Shown here piece after piece: positions 48,679 through 62,249 of a DNA stretch of 64,000 bases (positions are counted from its first letter, which is position 1; the number at the start of each line of letters is the position of its first letter). Where the stretch lies: positions 93,501 to 157,500 of the forward strand of contig JACVTC010000173.1 of the NCBI GenBank assembly GCA_016946835.1. The letters are read 5' to 3'. Under the pieces are notes generated by a model. It worked only from the letters and a program-made list of their open reading frames with translations, had not been told where the DNA came from and ran no database searches. A program made the translations under genes and the position numbers. The stretch is from Neocallimastix lanati (nom. inval.). Its lineage: Eukaryota; Neocallimastigomycota; Neocallimastigomycetes; Neocallimastigales; Neocallimastigaceae.

Positions 48679-51600
48679 TTACTATAACATCTTTCAAAAA
48701 TAATCCGTATAATTGATATGCACCCTATTTTTTATAATTTATTTTATTATATTATTTTAAATAGCAAAAAAAAAATTAAAAATTAGGTATCAATATTTTT
48801 AATGCTTTAATATAGTTCAAATAAATAAAAAAATTTATAATAAATATGTATTCATGTACTTTCTCATCTGGATATTTTTCTATAATTTCTTGATAGATAT
48901 TAAATGTTTCATGTTTTAAATAACTCAAATTTTTAAATAATTTATCAAAATTGAAATTTTTCGAATCATTACTATTTTTTTGAATAAAAATAATATAATT
49001 ATAGAATTTTTTATATAAATTTAATATAATAACATGATTTTCTACTGCTTTATTTTGTAAATAAACCAATTTTTCTTTAGCTTCCCTTAATTTTTTATTA
49101 TATATATATATATATATTTTTAAGAATTATTTGTAAAATAAAATTTATTATTTTAATAAAATAATTACATAAAAAAAAATGTTAAAATAATAAAATAAAA
49201 TATAAATAAAATAAAGTAAATTTATACAAATTATATACTTTCAATAATTCATAATTACCTTTCATAGTAATCTATATTTTCATGTTGTTTTTCCCTTAAA
49301 TTAAATATTAAAAACTTTACGAAATATTTTCCCCAAGGATTTAATTTAGAAGATATTGCTTTTCTTAGTAAATATTCATAATCATCATTATTTAATTCTT
49401 CTTCTATTTTATCCAAATTTTCTTTATTTTGTTCAGATTCACTGTCTAATGTTTCTTGATTTACATTATTTTGTTCAGATTCACTATCTAATATTTCTGA
49501 ATTTTCATAATCAGCTTCTATTTCTTGGTCATTAATTTTGATTTTCTTTTCTTCCATATATATTAAATAATATGAATAATATGTAAATATCTATTACATA
49601 TTATACATGAATAATTAATTATTATAATTAATCCAACATGGAAAAAAAAATTTTATTTTAATATATTTATTGAAAAATATTATTAATAAATATTTACAAA
49701 TGGGTTTATTTTAAATTGATCTATGCTAATTAGATAATAATAAATCAAATTTTCATTATGAGTAAAAAAAAAAAAATTGGTTATTTATATTTATTAGAAA
49801 TATATGTGATAATATTTATAAAAAAAAAATTGGTTATTTATATTTATTAGAAATATATGTGATAATATTTATAAAAAAAAAATTGGTTATTTATATTTAT
49901 TAGAAATATATGTGATAATATTTATAAAAAAAAAAAGGTTATATTTGTATAAATTATTTTTTATAAAGTTTTTAGTTATAATTAAAGAAATCATTTTTAT
50001 AAAGATTTAAATATACCATTCAGAATATATTTCTTTCATTAAAATAAAAGCATCTTTTGTTTCATTATTCCTTTATGATTATTTTAAAAATTAGTATTTA
50101 CCAATAATATATTAAATTATTATTTTAATAATTGTTGTTTCTTTTTAAATAAAGAAATTAAATATAAATAATAAAAGTACCGTATATATCTACAAGCAAG
50201 TTCAAAATCATTAATATTTTTAAAAACAATTACTGGTTCATTTGAAACCCTGTTATCCACTATCAATTATTTAGAATATAATTAATATTTGGAATATATA
50301 TAAAATAATAAGAGCTTGATTATTATATTTATTACCAACTATTTAATTTAATTTATTTATTTTTATTTTATTAAATCAATTTTTGCTATTTAATTTATAT
50401 TAATATATGAAAAAAATAATTTTACTTATTTCTCTTATTGATCCAAATGATGTAATTCTTTCAGTAATTTTATCATCTAATATTACATTATTATCATACT
50501 CAGAATAATAAGAACTATTTTCTTCATCACTATCTTTTTTATTATTTTCTTCTTCACTATCTTCTTCTTCATCAGAATTAGATGAATCAAAAGAAATCAA
50601 TTTTTCATTGTTATCTTCATTTTCCGAAGAGTTCAATGATCTGGAAGCACTCTGCAATTCGGAAAAACTTTTATTTAGATTTCTTTCAATTTTTTTGGCT
50701 TTAAATCTTTTATATATGTTATTTATATGTTTCATATATAAATGTCGGTATAAACCTATTCCAATGAAAAATGATATTATTCCAAAAATGATTAATACTA
50801 TATCAAAAGAAATTTGGTCATTTTTAGATACAAATGCAATTATATCAATAATGGTTGTTCCTGTAATCATTGTCCACATTCCTGCTCTAAAAATATTTAT
50901 ATACTTATTATAATATGGATGAATATTTAATAATTCATTTATTGCATACAACATATATAGTAATATTATAATAATTATATAATCTAATGCACTTTCAGAA
51001 TATGATTTGCATATAATAGTAATAAGAGACTTTTTTTTTTTTTAAAAAAAATAATGAATAAATTATTCATAAATATTATTGATATTATACAAATTTATAT
51101 GAAATATATATATATATATATATGTATATAATTAATAATCATATTTTATTATAAATTTAAAGAAAAATGTAAATATATTCCACTTATATTTATACTATTA
51201 TAAATTAATATATATGCCAATTTATTGGTATTTAATGTACTTACTAATATAAATATAAAAATGTTATATTTTAAATTTATATAAGAAAAGTTTTGACATA
51301 ATGAATTATTTTTATTGAATGTTGTTGGATTTACATAAATAAATGAAAACTATAATATATAAAAATTGTATTAATATAATAGATTAATAATGATTAAGAA
51401 TTATAAAAATAAAATAAAATAAAAATATTAATATAAAGATATTTACGAAAGGAATTTGAAAAGTCAAATAAATGACTAAAGATATAACAGAAATAATGAA
51501 TCTTTTAATTATTATAAATTATTATAATATATTATATTATAATATAATTTGTTAAAAAAGGTTAATTATTATTTTATTATTAAAACCGTTTTATTAGTTT

Positions 51601-52012
51601 TCCTCATAATATTACATATTACATAATACTATGAAATAATGATTCGTAAATGAAGAAAAAAAAAATACATACATTGAATAATGTTGTCCACCCAAATATT
51701 CTACTCCAGGAAACAATGTCAACTTTCCATTTTTTGAAGGTAATGCCTTTAAAATAGTATGGGTAACTTCAATTAATATCAATATATATATATATATATT
51801 AATAAAGGATGGTTTATAAAAAAAATTTTTTTTTTTTGTTCTGAAAATGGTATATATTAATATTCATTATCAATTCTTACAAATTGGAAATAGTACACTT
51901 TCATTTTATAAAAAAAAATAAAAAAAAAAAATAAAAATTAATATGATTATTATTGTTATTATTATTTTATTTATAATATTTTTATTATTAACATTATTAT
52001 TATTAATATTAA

Positions 52013-52061
<49 letters not shown>

Positions 52062-53013
52062 TTCATTTTAAATATAATATTTTTTACTATATACATTATT
52101 AATTAGAATTATTAGTATTATTATTGCTTTACTATTAAGCTAGTACATTTTTTCTTATTTTATATATATATATATTTAATGATATATTAAAAATATTGAT
52201 AACTTACGTGCTATATAAAATTAAACCTATTCTTAGAATCTTTTTTTTTTTTTATTAATAGTTTTTAGTAATTAAATATTACCAATATCTATTTAAATAG
52301 TTATATACATATATATTTATATACTTATTTTACTTTAATTATAAAATTTTCCTTATATCTTGCAATGAATTGAAATGAAAAATAAGATTAATAAAATAGA
52401 ATATTATATATAATAATATATTATAAAATGTAATAAAAAAAATGTTAATTCTTTTTTATATTTATATATTTAAAAATTAATTTTTTAATATAACTATTAA
52501 AAAAAAAATTTTTTTTAATTACTTCCTTGGGTTAATAAAAAAAATGAAAGTAACTACAAGAATGAAGCATTTTTTAAATTATATAAAATTAATAACTCAT
52601 ATTTACCACTTAAATAAATTATAAGGAATTAATAATATAAAATTATATAATTACACATTATCAAATTAATTGTAAGAAATCCGGAATTAAGAACTAATGA
52701 AATAATGCCTGAAAATATTTCCATTATATATTATATATATATATATATAATATTAAATTATAAAATATTAATATTACAGTAATTATTTTTAATTAATGTA
52801 TATATATATCTGATAATAATAATTATTATTATAATAAAATATATACTAAATAACTTAAAGTCTATATCAAGACCCATATATTCTATAATAGAACTTATTT
52901 TTTCATTTAAAGTAATGATATTTTTATTTACACATACAAAATATATAAGTTGAATATCTATATTGATAAAAGCAATATAATAAATATAATAATAAAAATA
53001 AGTATTAATAAAT

Positions 53014-53070
<57 letters not shown>

Positions 53071-53075
53071 TTATT

Positions 53076-53112
<37 letters not shown>

Positions 53113-53117
53113 TTATT

Positions 53118-53151
<34 letters not shown>

Positions 53152-53562
53152 TTATTTATATTAATAATAATAATAATAATAAATTTATTTATAATAATAA
53201 TAATAATAATAACTAATAGTAATAATATTATTATATATAAAAAAATGTAATAAAATAAAAAACCTTTTCTTTTTATTGTAATATCATATATTAAAACAAT
53301 ATAATATACCTTTTATAAAATACAATATACAACTAACAATTGGATGAATTGAAGTTCTATAGGATATGGTGAACATCAATGAATGTAATGAACTCTTCAA
53401 TAAATTTTAAACAAAAGATAAAAATTGACAAATATAAGTAAAAGAATTTGCGGCTATTTAAATTATTAACAACAATCATAATATATGTATATATAATTAA
53501 ATATATACCATTTTTGATTGTATGACCGATTGGTCATTATATAAACTATTTGTTATATCCAT
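44839..53562 (-). CDS. TmcB/TmcC-like multi-pass membrane protein, copy B (27 exons)
   Basis: Tandem paralogue of copy A. Exons: 53562-53509, 53394-53310, 52957-52847, 52708-52655, 52226-52208, 51897-51881, 51766-51673, 51501-51447, 51029-50426, 50259-50181, 50070-50017, ~49557-49259, 49085-48860, 48724-48683, 48522-48505, 48254-48234, 48142-47991, 47857-47762, 47590-47162, 47070-47060, 46955-46803, 46722-46648, 46503-46298, 46200-46153, 45985-45860, 45656-45515, 45314-44839. Lengths equal copy A except exons 1 (54 v 57), 9 (604 v 589) and 12. About 1,240 residues. Same layout: N-terminal helices, acidic Ser/Glu-rich loop in exon 9, NDFELACRYI and YQLYGLFLKDV region, C-terminal helices, ending ASFEED. 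The exon 12 boundary fails here: no AG gives an open phase at the place that works in copy A, so either the start is the ATG at 49557 (two genes) or a more internal acceptor is used. Function unknown. Confidence 0.66.
49766..49936. repeat. 53-bp tandem repeat, three copies
   Basis: Poly-A followed by TTGGTTATTTATATTTATTA... repeated with 53-bp spacing (TTGG at 49777, 49830, 49883). Lies in the intron between exons 11 and 12 of copy B. Confidence 0.9.
53019..53213. repeat. AAT array with AAATTTATTTAT spacers
   Basis: Runs of AAT separated four times by AAATTTATTTATA, within the intron between exons 2 and 3 of copy B. The poly-Asn plus-strand frame across it is not a gene. Confidence 0.9.
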
Positions 53563-53844
53563 TTTGCTTTATAATAGAAGAAATAGTTAATAATAGTGTA
53601 ATAATAAATTTGTATATAAATTCATTAATTTAATTTTTATTAAATTTTGTTTTTTCTATATATTTTATAATATTTTTATTTTATTTTTTATTTTTTATTT
53701 TTTTTTTTTTTTTTTTTATTTAAAAAAATTATATCTATTTAAATAAATTGATATAAATTTGCAATTGAAGATATTTCAGTTATCTATATATATATATATA
53801 TATATATATATAGATTATATATTATTTAAAAAAAAAAGTTCAAT

Positions 53845-53875
<31 letters not shown>

Positions 53876-54876
53876 AAAAAAAATAAAATAAAAATAAAAT
53901 AAGTAAAGCAATTTAAGTAGATTAAAGAGTACGAGTACTAAATTTAATAAATTAAAATTAAAATTTGATAATTTTCCATAAATATGCTATTTATACAATT
54001 TCTAATTATTATTTGGAAAAATAATAAAAAAAAAAAAAGTTGATATATTAATTTAATTATATAAAAAATATTGCAATATAAATTTAAAATTCTTGAAATT
54101 AATTTATTATAATAATAAAATAATTAATATATATAAAACCTTTATAATTTTATATTTTAATATTCAAAAAGTAATTATATATAATAATAAAAAATAATTA
54201 TACTTTATTATTTATATTACAGCCCAAAAAATAATAATATGTGATAATAAAATGTAATAACTTATAAATTATACTAATATATTTATAATTATTATATAAT
54301 AAAGTTTAAAGTATAAATTTTAATCACCGCATAAATTTTGTTTAATAAATTTAATATGTTTATAATAACTAAAGTGTGAAATAATATTTAAAAAAAAAAT
54401 AATAATAATAATATAAATAATAATTTAAAAATTAAATATGAAATTATATAAAAATTTTTAGTCTTTTTTTTTATATATATATTTATAAAAGAGCACTGTA
54501 AAAATTATTATTTTCTAATTTCGAAATAAAAATAAAAACAATAATAATTAGTAAATAATTATAATTTCATATTGAAATTATTGTTGTGATGATGATAATA
54601 ATCTTAAGAGATATCATTTAAATTTTTTTATAATAAAATTATTAATAATTCTATTTCATATATTAATTTTTTTTTTTTTTAAGAGAAAATTTAATATAAA
54701 AAAAAATGACATAAAAATTTTAAATGTTAATATTTTAGGTTTAATTAAATTACACCGAATTAAAATTATCTAAATTTTTAAAATAAAAACTACCTTAAAT
54801 AAAAGTATTTTTATTTTTATAAAGCATAATAATAATAATTATTATTAGAAATTATATATATATATATTATTTATTA

Positions 54877-54920
<44 letters not shown>

Positions 54921-56030
54921 AATATATATAATAATATTTCTTTAAATTTAATAATTTGTATATATATTAAAAAAAAAAAAATAAACTCACTAAATTTTTA
55001 ATTAAAAAAAAATAATTCAAAAATTTTGATCATTATCTCTTCCGAAATATATATATAAAAAAAAATAATACAAATAATTCATGTAAATTATTGTTTATTA
55101 AAATTTTTTTAATTTTTTTTTTTTTTTTTTTTTTTTTTTGGTATATTAGAATTTAATAATTTTTTATTTTGATGATATTATCTGATAAATAGAATTCCAA
55201 ACTTTTTTAATAACTAATTAAAACTTTAAGAACCTTCAATCTAAAAATATTTAAGTAAAGCAAGATAATAATTTATTCAAACTTTTTATATTATTAAGAT
55301 TTAGGTTTTTTTTTATTTATTTATTTTATTTTCTATAATTATTTAATTTTTTATAATTATTTTATTTTTTATATTTATTTTTTTATTTTTTTTTTATAAT
55401 TATTTTATTATTATATTTAATTTTTTTTTTATTATATTTAATTTTTTTTTATTATATTTAATTTTTTTTTATTTTTATTTTTTTTTAAAATATTTATTTT
55501 ACCTTTATAATTATTAATTTATTTTTTATTGTATATTTATTTTTCCTTTTTTTTTATTTTCTATTTTATTTTTTATTTTCTATTTTATTTTTTATTTTCT
55601 ATATTTTATTTTTTATTTTTATTTTATCTGTTACATTTATTTTATCTGTTATATTTATTTTATCTGTTATATTTAATTTATCTGCTATATTTATTTTATC
55701 TGTTATATTTATTTTATCTGTTATATTTATTTCATTCTTTATATTTATTTCATTCTTTATATTTATTTTATATATGTAAAGCATTAAATTCACGAATTAT
55801 CGTAATTTATTTAAAGTTTCTAAAGATTTTCATATTTTTTCCATAACTGGCCTCTTTTATATTTTACAAGAATTAAAAATTTTTTTTTTTTTTTTTAATA
55901 TACATTATTTTTGTTTTATTTATTTTTTTTTTTTTTCATTTTATTTTATTTTTGCTTATTTAATTTATTTATTTTATTTTTTAATATTTCTTATTTAATT
56001 TTTTTTTTTTTATTATTTATTTTTATTTTT
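53563..56030. other. AT-rich gene-poor stretch upstream of copy B
   Basis: Homopolymers, TA runs and AAAT-type repeats; no gene recognised. Any promoter of copy B should be near its left end. Confidence 0.5.
55617..55772. repeat. 18-bp tandem repeat TTTATTTTATCTGTTATA
   Basis: Six or so degenerate 18-bp units, then two variant units with CATTCTT in place of TATCTGT. Noncoding; the Tyr/Leu-rich frame across it is an artefact. Confidence 0.85.
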
Positions 56031-56313
56031 TGTATGTATCGTCCTTATTCTCAGCCCCCCCCTCAAGAACATGGAAATATTGAGGTAGTCACAACACCTC
56101 GCATAAGCAGATCATGTCCCGGATGGACGACCTTATTGAGTGTTCAGTATTGTCGTTCTAACATTCATATTATTGCCGAGAATTTTCTAGAACGCTTTTT
56201 CTCGGAGTGCTTCTCTAGTTCCTAACTTTCCTTTGACCCGGGACAAATACAACCTAACCCAATGAGATTTGTACTAGTTCCCTTGGCAAATGCATAAACA
56301 TCAGAAAAGAATT

Positions 56314-56345
56314 TACATCACTTATATATATATATAAGTGATGTA
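56314..56345. repeat. 32-bp perfect palindrome
   Basis: TACATCACTTATATAT plus its exact reverse complement. Followed by a second imperfect TA-rich inverted repeat at 56351-56376. Confidence 0.9.
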
Positions 56346-57606
56346 GATTCTTAGATATATATAATATATATCTACATGGACACATGATATGTACCCAAAT
56401 ACTAGTAATTCCTTAGTAAATAGCAATATTTGCTCAATCCTCTAAGGCGTACAGTTAGTTAGTACAATGTCTTGTCTATATTACATAAGAGATTTAGAAT
56501 AATATATATGTAAATGGGAAATTTCTTATCTGTAACCCTAATCACCATATTCCATAAATACCTTTTGTGAGGAAACCCTGGAAAATGGTTAAACGGCAGG
56601 ATCGAACCAGGAGCTTTATGTATACTAGCTAAATAGAACCTGGTTTGTATTTTTTTTAATTATTAAAAGCAAAATTAATAATTAAATTATACAGAATAAA
56701 TAATTACGAATAATTTATTATATTTTAAATGATTTATTAATTTAGGAAAAGTTATTATAATAATTATTAGTAATTAGCCAATTAAATAATTTCTAAAAAG
56801 ATTCTAAGGAATTCATTACAATTCTACAGATTTCTAAAAAGACTTTTAATTAGTTTTAAGATCTTAAATTATTTTATTTTGAGATTATTTTATTTTGAGA
56901 TTATTTTATTTTTGAAATATTTTATTTTATTCTTAAATTATTTTATTAGTAATTATGTAGTTATTTTTATTTTATTAAAATATTCTTATCAATATTATTT
57001 TATTATTATATATTTAGTTAATATACATGTAAATATATTAAGTTTCAATGTATTAATTATATTGTTAATTATTATTTTTAAAATTAGAATAAAAAGGAAT
57101 TGAAATTCCAATTACTTATAATTTTTTGTAAGATTATTAACTTAACGAAACTACTTAATTATAACAATAATATTAATTCATAGTATTTATCTCTATAAAA
57201 TTTATTATTAAATATTAAATAAAAGATTATAATAAAACATAAATTTTAATTATTGAATTTCTTTATTAATTTATAAAACTTTGGGTGTAGTAATTATTTT
57301 AATTTTAATTACTCTAATTAATAAAATGTCTTAACCTGACTAGTATAACTCAAACTTAAAAAAATTAATTATTAATCGAAATTTATTGTTTTATTTATTA
57401 TAAATAAAATAAATTATTCATTAAATAATATATAAAATAATTATATTTTAATTATAATGAAATTTAATATATAAAATTATATTGTAAAAATCTAGTTAGA
57501 TATGAATAATTTTAAAATAAATCATGGTTTTTAGTGAGAGGTGTTAAAATTAATTTATTAATAAAAGAAAATTAAACACTCAAATATACAAAAAATCTCA
57601 ACTAAA

Positions 57607-57656
57607 AAATAGTCACAACACTTTCCTATGATTTTCGTACAGGAATGTGTAGTGAC
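57607..57656. repeat. Hairpin with 18-bp arms
   Basis: TAGTCACAACACTTTCCT and AGGAATGTGTAGTGACTA form an 18-bp stem with two mismatches around a 14-nt loop. The right arm also forms the inverted partner of the motif at 56080. Confidence 0.85.
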
Positions 57657-57920
57657 TACCTCAAAATCTTAACTAAACAATTAGGTTTGCAAAAATATTA
57701 AATGAATTTATTATATCACAATTATCAGTAAGGGATCAAAGAAACAGAAAATACATGCCATAATCCTAAAACTTACTCTAATAATATCATCAATCAAAGT
57801 TACGTTACAACTATAATCATAACTGAAGTATGGCTTATGCGAATGTTAGATCGAATTAGTTCAATGTTTGGTGAGGACACCCTATGGCAGTTGGAGTCAT
57901 TGTAATAAAGTTATTTTTCA

Positions 57921-58404
57921 TTAATGTTTATTCTTTTAAATTTTATTACTAATAATTTTTTTTTAAAAAAAAAATATATATATATATATGTATGTAATAT
58001 TTTAAATCAACTACTTATTATAAATGAGATATTGTTTTAATTAAACTATTTTTATTATTTAAACTTTCAAAAGAATTTTTTTTTTTTTTTAAAGATTTAA
58101 AATTTAATTTAAAATATATATATATTACAGTTTTTAAGATGTGGAAGATATATAAATAAGTATTAAAAAAAAAAAAAAAAAAATTTGAGAAATTAAATTA
58201 GTATTTAAAACAGTATTGAATAAAGAATAAAAAAATTTTATTTTTTTTTTAATTCTTTAATTTTTGATTTTTATCCTATTTAATCATAACAAAGCAGTTT
58301 ATCGATAAGTAGGCAAGGTTTTGAATATTAATCTCCACAATAATAAAATATGAGATATGAAAATATATAAAATATATATATAAAAAAAAAGTTAAAAAAT
58401 AAAA

Positions 58405-58447
<43 letters not shown>

Positions 58448-58458
58448 AAAAAATAAAA

Positions 58459-58499
<41 letters not shown>

Positions 58500-58826
58500 A
58501 AAAAATAAAAGTAAAAAAAAAAAATTATTAAAAATTTTAATAATAATAAAAAAAAAAAAAAAAAAAAAAAGGTTAAAATATAAAAGTAAAAAAAAAAAAA
58601 TAATTAAAAATTTTAATAAAAAAAGGTTAAAAAATAAAAGTAAAAAATAATTAAAAATTTTAATAAAATAAAAAAATAAAAATAAAAATAAAAAAAAAAT
58701 AAAAAATAAAAAATAAAATTAAAATTAAAAAAAAAAAAAAAAAAAAAATAAAAATAAAATTAAAAAAAAAAAAAAAAATAAAATAAAATATAAAAATAAA
58801 AATTTTAATAAAGTTTAAAAATTTTA

Positions 58827-58862
<36 letters not shown>

Positions 58863-58968
58863 TTGCTTAAAAAAGTATATTTAATTTTTTTTTTCTAATG
58901 CAAAGAATAAATCTTATTTAATAATACTTATTAAAAAAAAAATCCTAGAAATTTTTTTACATTAATAT

Positions 58969-59016
<48 letters not shown>

Positions 59017-59700
59017 TATAATTTTTTTTTTTTTCAAAGACTAGGAATAAATTTTATTTAATTATGTTTATAAAAAAAAAAAAAAAAAAAAAAAAGTATA
59101 TGAAAATAAAATCCATGAAATTTATGAATTTTTTTTTTTTTTTCATTAATATTATAAAAAAAAAATTATGCTATAAGTTTCAGATGATGAAATAGCCTTT
59201 AATTCTTTCCTATTCCATTGATGATAACTCTTTGACCCCATGTGAATTTAAAAATTATCATTTGAATTTGTATTAGAATTTCTTCGTTTAACTTTTTATC
59301 GTTCTGATTTCGACGCTCTTGACAATGTTAAGTCTAATGATATATAAATTGATCATTGTGTAGAAATCATTAAACCATAAAATAGGTATATAGTATTAGT
59401 AAATAATTCCAGAAACCCCACGAAATAAATAAAATTGGTAAAAAGAAGATTTTCATCCAGTCCAATCCCCATCCAATCCAAGAAAAAAAAAAAAAAAAAA
59501 AAAAAAAATCCACGAGAAAAATTTTTGAATATTTTTCCCAGTAAAACATCCGTTATTTCTCAAGGAAATATATTTTATTGAATTTTTGTGTTTATGTATT
59601 GTTAATTTATGTGTTTTTTTTTTTTTTTTTTTTTTTATCTCTTCCTTCATGAATAAATGTGAAAGTATTGGTATATTATATATATATATATTTATTTATA
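57921..59700. repeat. Homopolymer-rich filler
   Basis: Poly-A runs with repeated GTTAAAAAATAAAAATAAA units (58390-58640) and assorted A/T tracts. Around 59160-59420 a short less-repetitive stretch has broken plus-strand frames (RSDFDALDNVKSND) that I cannot assign. Confidence 0.5.
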
Positions 59701-59749
59701 ACTAAATGAGAAATAATGTAAAAAGATGTCTTCCCATTCTTTTTAAAGT

Positions 59750-60344
59750 ATCGAACCATCCATCTTATCATAAAAACCTAACTACAGGAGGTATATATAG
59801 TTCCATAGACCTACTATAAATTGTGGTATTAGAAGTCTTTTAAACTTCCCAAAAAAAAAAAAACCTAAAAAAGGCCCTCGAGTTAAAAATCATTTTAAGC
59901 TTTTTCCTTATTCATTTTATTAGATCCTAAGTAAAGATGCATTGTAAAGAACTAAACTAAGGATAAAGGGAACTAGAATGCGAGTTTTTTAAAAGTAAAA
60001 AGGGCATATTCCTTTTGATTAAAACTCCAAAAGAAAAGAGTTAACCGTATAGTTTTAATTTATTGTTCATCCATAGCAATAATTAGTTTTAAATCCAATA
60101 AATCATTGATAGGTATTCCATGATGATAGGGTATATATTAATTAGAACTTTCTTGTTAGATGATAGATGGTTCATGTCAACATTAAATGAAGGATTTTTT
60201 TTAATAAGATCTTGAAGGTATAAAAGTTCTTTGGTTTAACAAAAAAAAAAAAAAAGTGTATGGGTACTTGAGTATTTACTAATTTTAAAGGTCATTTCAT
60301 TTTTCATTTTTGATACCCTAATCATGAGTTTTTTTTCAAAAAGG

Positions 60345-60380
<36 letters not shown>

Positions 60381-60620
60381 TTCAGTTATCACATCATATC
60401 TCTTGTGCTTATCATATATGTCATTGATAAATATTTTAAATATATAATAAATAAAAATAAGGTGATAAGGGACATCCTTTTTTTTGCGAACATCATGATA
60501 TATTGGAAATTCTATTGAAAGTTTACCATTAAAATTTTTATGGAACCTTCAAGGTAAAGTATAGATTAATTAAGTGAACTGAAGGCACTTACTACGAATA
60601 CCAATAGTATTACGTTTTTT
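59750..60620 (-). pseudogene. LINE reverse transcriptase, downstream half, decayed
   Basis: The minus strand reads a non-LTR polymerase core piece with KKGCPLSPY (about 60455-60482), the family's RQGCPLSPYLF block. It lies in a run that is broken by stops and poly-T. Further downstream the frame is too eroded to place the catalytic DD motif. It belongs with the fragment at 62250-64000, from which it is separated by about 1.6 kb of repeats and filler. Confidence 0.6.
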
Positions 60621-60639
60621 TTTTTTTTTTTTTTTTTTT

Positions 60640-60881
60640 ATGTAAAGTATATTATAAATTGTAATTGAATTATAAGCTTTTTTTTTTATGTAAAGTATAT
60701 TATAAATTGTAATTGAATTATAAGCTTTTTTTTTTATGTAAAGTATATTATAAATTGTAATTGAATTATAAGCTTTTTTTTTTATGTAAAGTATATTATA
60801 AATTGTAATTGAATTATAAGCTTTTTTTTTTTTATGTAAAGTATATTATAAATTGTAATTGAATTATAAGCTTTTTTTTTT
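60640..60881. repeat. 48-bp tandem repeat, five copies
   Basis: Unit ATGTAAAGTATATTATAAAT through ...ATAAGCTTTTTTTTT. Copies start at 60640, 60688, 60736, 60784 and 60834, almost identical apart from the length of the T run. Confidence 0.95.
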
Positions 60882-61504
60882 ATTTTTTTTTAAGGTCAAG
60901 AAAAGCAAGAAAGGATAAATTAATCATAAGAATAAAAATTTTTTTTTCTTTATCAAATTTCACGAAATGGAGACAAATAAACTAATACATTCCTCTTGAT
61001 TTCTAAAACTAAAATTATTCTGTTCTAATAATTCTATGAAAAAAAAAAAAAAAAAAGCATCATTCGAAATTCTTTTATTTTAATATTTTTTTATTTTGAC
61101 AGAATCTTTAATTCTATATTGATGTATTGATGAGTGAACATATTACTAATGGTTAATTATTACAATCATAAAAGATCCCCCCCTCCTTTTTTTTTTTTTT
61201 TTTTTTTTTTTAAGAAGAATAGAAACAATAGAACAAGAGAAATTGAATTCAATTTCATTTATCAGGATCAAGGAAAGTCATCATCCCCAAATTTTATTAA
61301 ATAATAATAATTATAATAATAAATAAGTTTTTTTTTTTTTCACAATCGGAAGAAGTAGTTTCTTGATTTATCAGGATCATTCTTAGAAGAAGGGCTGCTC
61401 ATAAGAGTTTAAAAAAAAAAGTCTTAAAAAAAAATTCTGTTGATATTTTATATATTTTATACCATTGTAACCAGATTATTATTTTTTTTTATCATTGAAA
61501 GAAT

Positions 61505-61544
<40 letters not shown>

Positions 61545-62174
61545 ATAAAAGTGAATTTTATAACATTGAAATGAATTGATTGATTAAATTTTCCATAATT
61601 CCTGAGGAGAAGAAGAAGAAGAATTATAAAGCATTTCCTTTCTAATAATTTTCATTAATGTTGTTGCCTGTTTTTTTTTTTTTTTTTTTTTTTTTTTTCT
61701 TATTTACTATTTTTTTTATAGCCACAATTATTACGAACTAAAAGTTTAATTTATTTATTAATTACAATTAAATATATGAATATTTTTTTTTTATTAAAAA
61801 CACTCAATTAATTAAAAAAAAAAAACAATATTAAATATTATTTATCCAATAAGAACATAATAATATTTAGAATAAAAATGTGAAAATAAAAAAGTAATAT
61901 TCAAAAAAATGAAGTGTATAAATAAATTCAACAAAAAAAAAAAAAATTCATATTCAACAAACCTCATTTCTATTTGAATTAAAGTTAAAGTTTGAATTGA
62001 CTATCTGATAGATAAATTAATATAATTGTTCCATCAACCTTTTTACACAAGCCTTGAAAAGTAATAAGGATTAAGTTTTTCGAATAAATTTATATGGTAC
62101 TACAGCCTCTCCTAATACCTAAGTGATGAAATCTTTCATTTAATACATTATAATTTGGGGAAAAGAGTCATACG

Positions 62175-62205
<31 letters not shown>

Positions 62206-62249
62206 GTCCAAAAAAAAAAAAAAAAAAAAAAAAACAAGGTAGGTATCTT
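60882..62249. other. AT-rich filler interrupting the LINE
   Basis: Poly-A/T runs and short unassigned broken frames. Some may be heavily eroded LINE sequence since the flanking pieces come from one polymerase. Confidence 0.4.

Larger units (their letters stand above)
56031..57920. other. Less AT-rich island, probably decayed mobile element
   Basis: Composition shifts sharply toward GC at 56041 and holds palindromes. It carries a 17-bp inverted motif near both ends (GAGGTAGTCAC.ACAC at 56080-56096, its complement at 57647-57662). No convincing coding frame: a 104-codon frame at 55911-56225 begins in poly-T filler and shows no family likeness. Likely a non-autonomous or eroded transposon of unknown class. 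Confidence 0.4.

Noticed and set aside
55529-56225. Tyr/Leu-rich and Phe-rich plus-strand frames
   Set aside because: Product of TTTATT-type repeats and poly-T; the GC-richer tail at 56040-56225 alone shows no domain.
56599-56608. GGTTCGATCC on the minus strand, resembling a tRNA B box
   Set aside because: No A box at the right distance and the flanks do not fold into a tRNA T stem or acceptor stem; too weak to call a tRNA or SINE.
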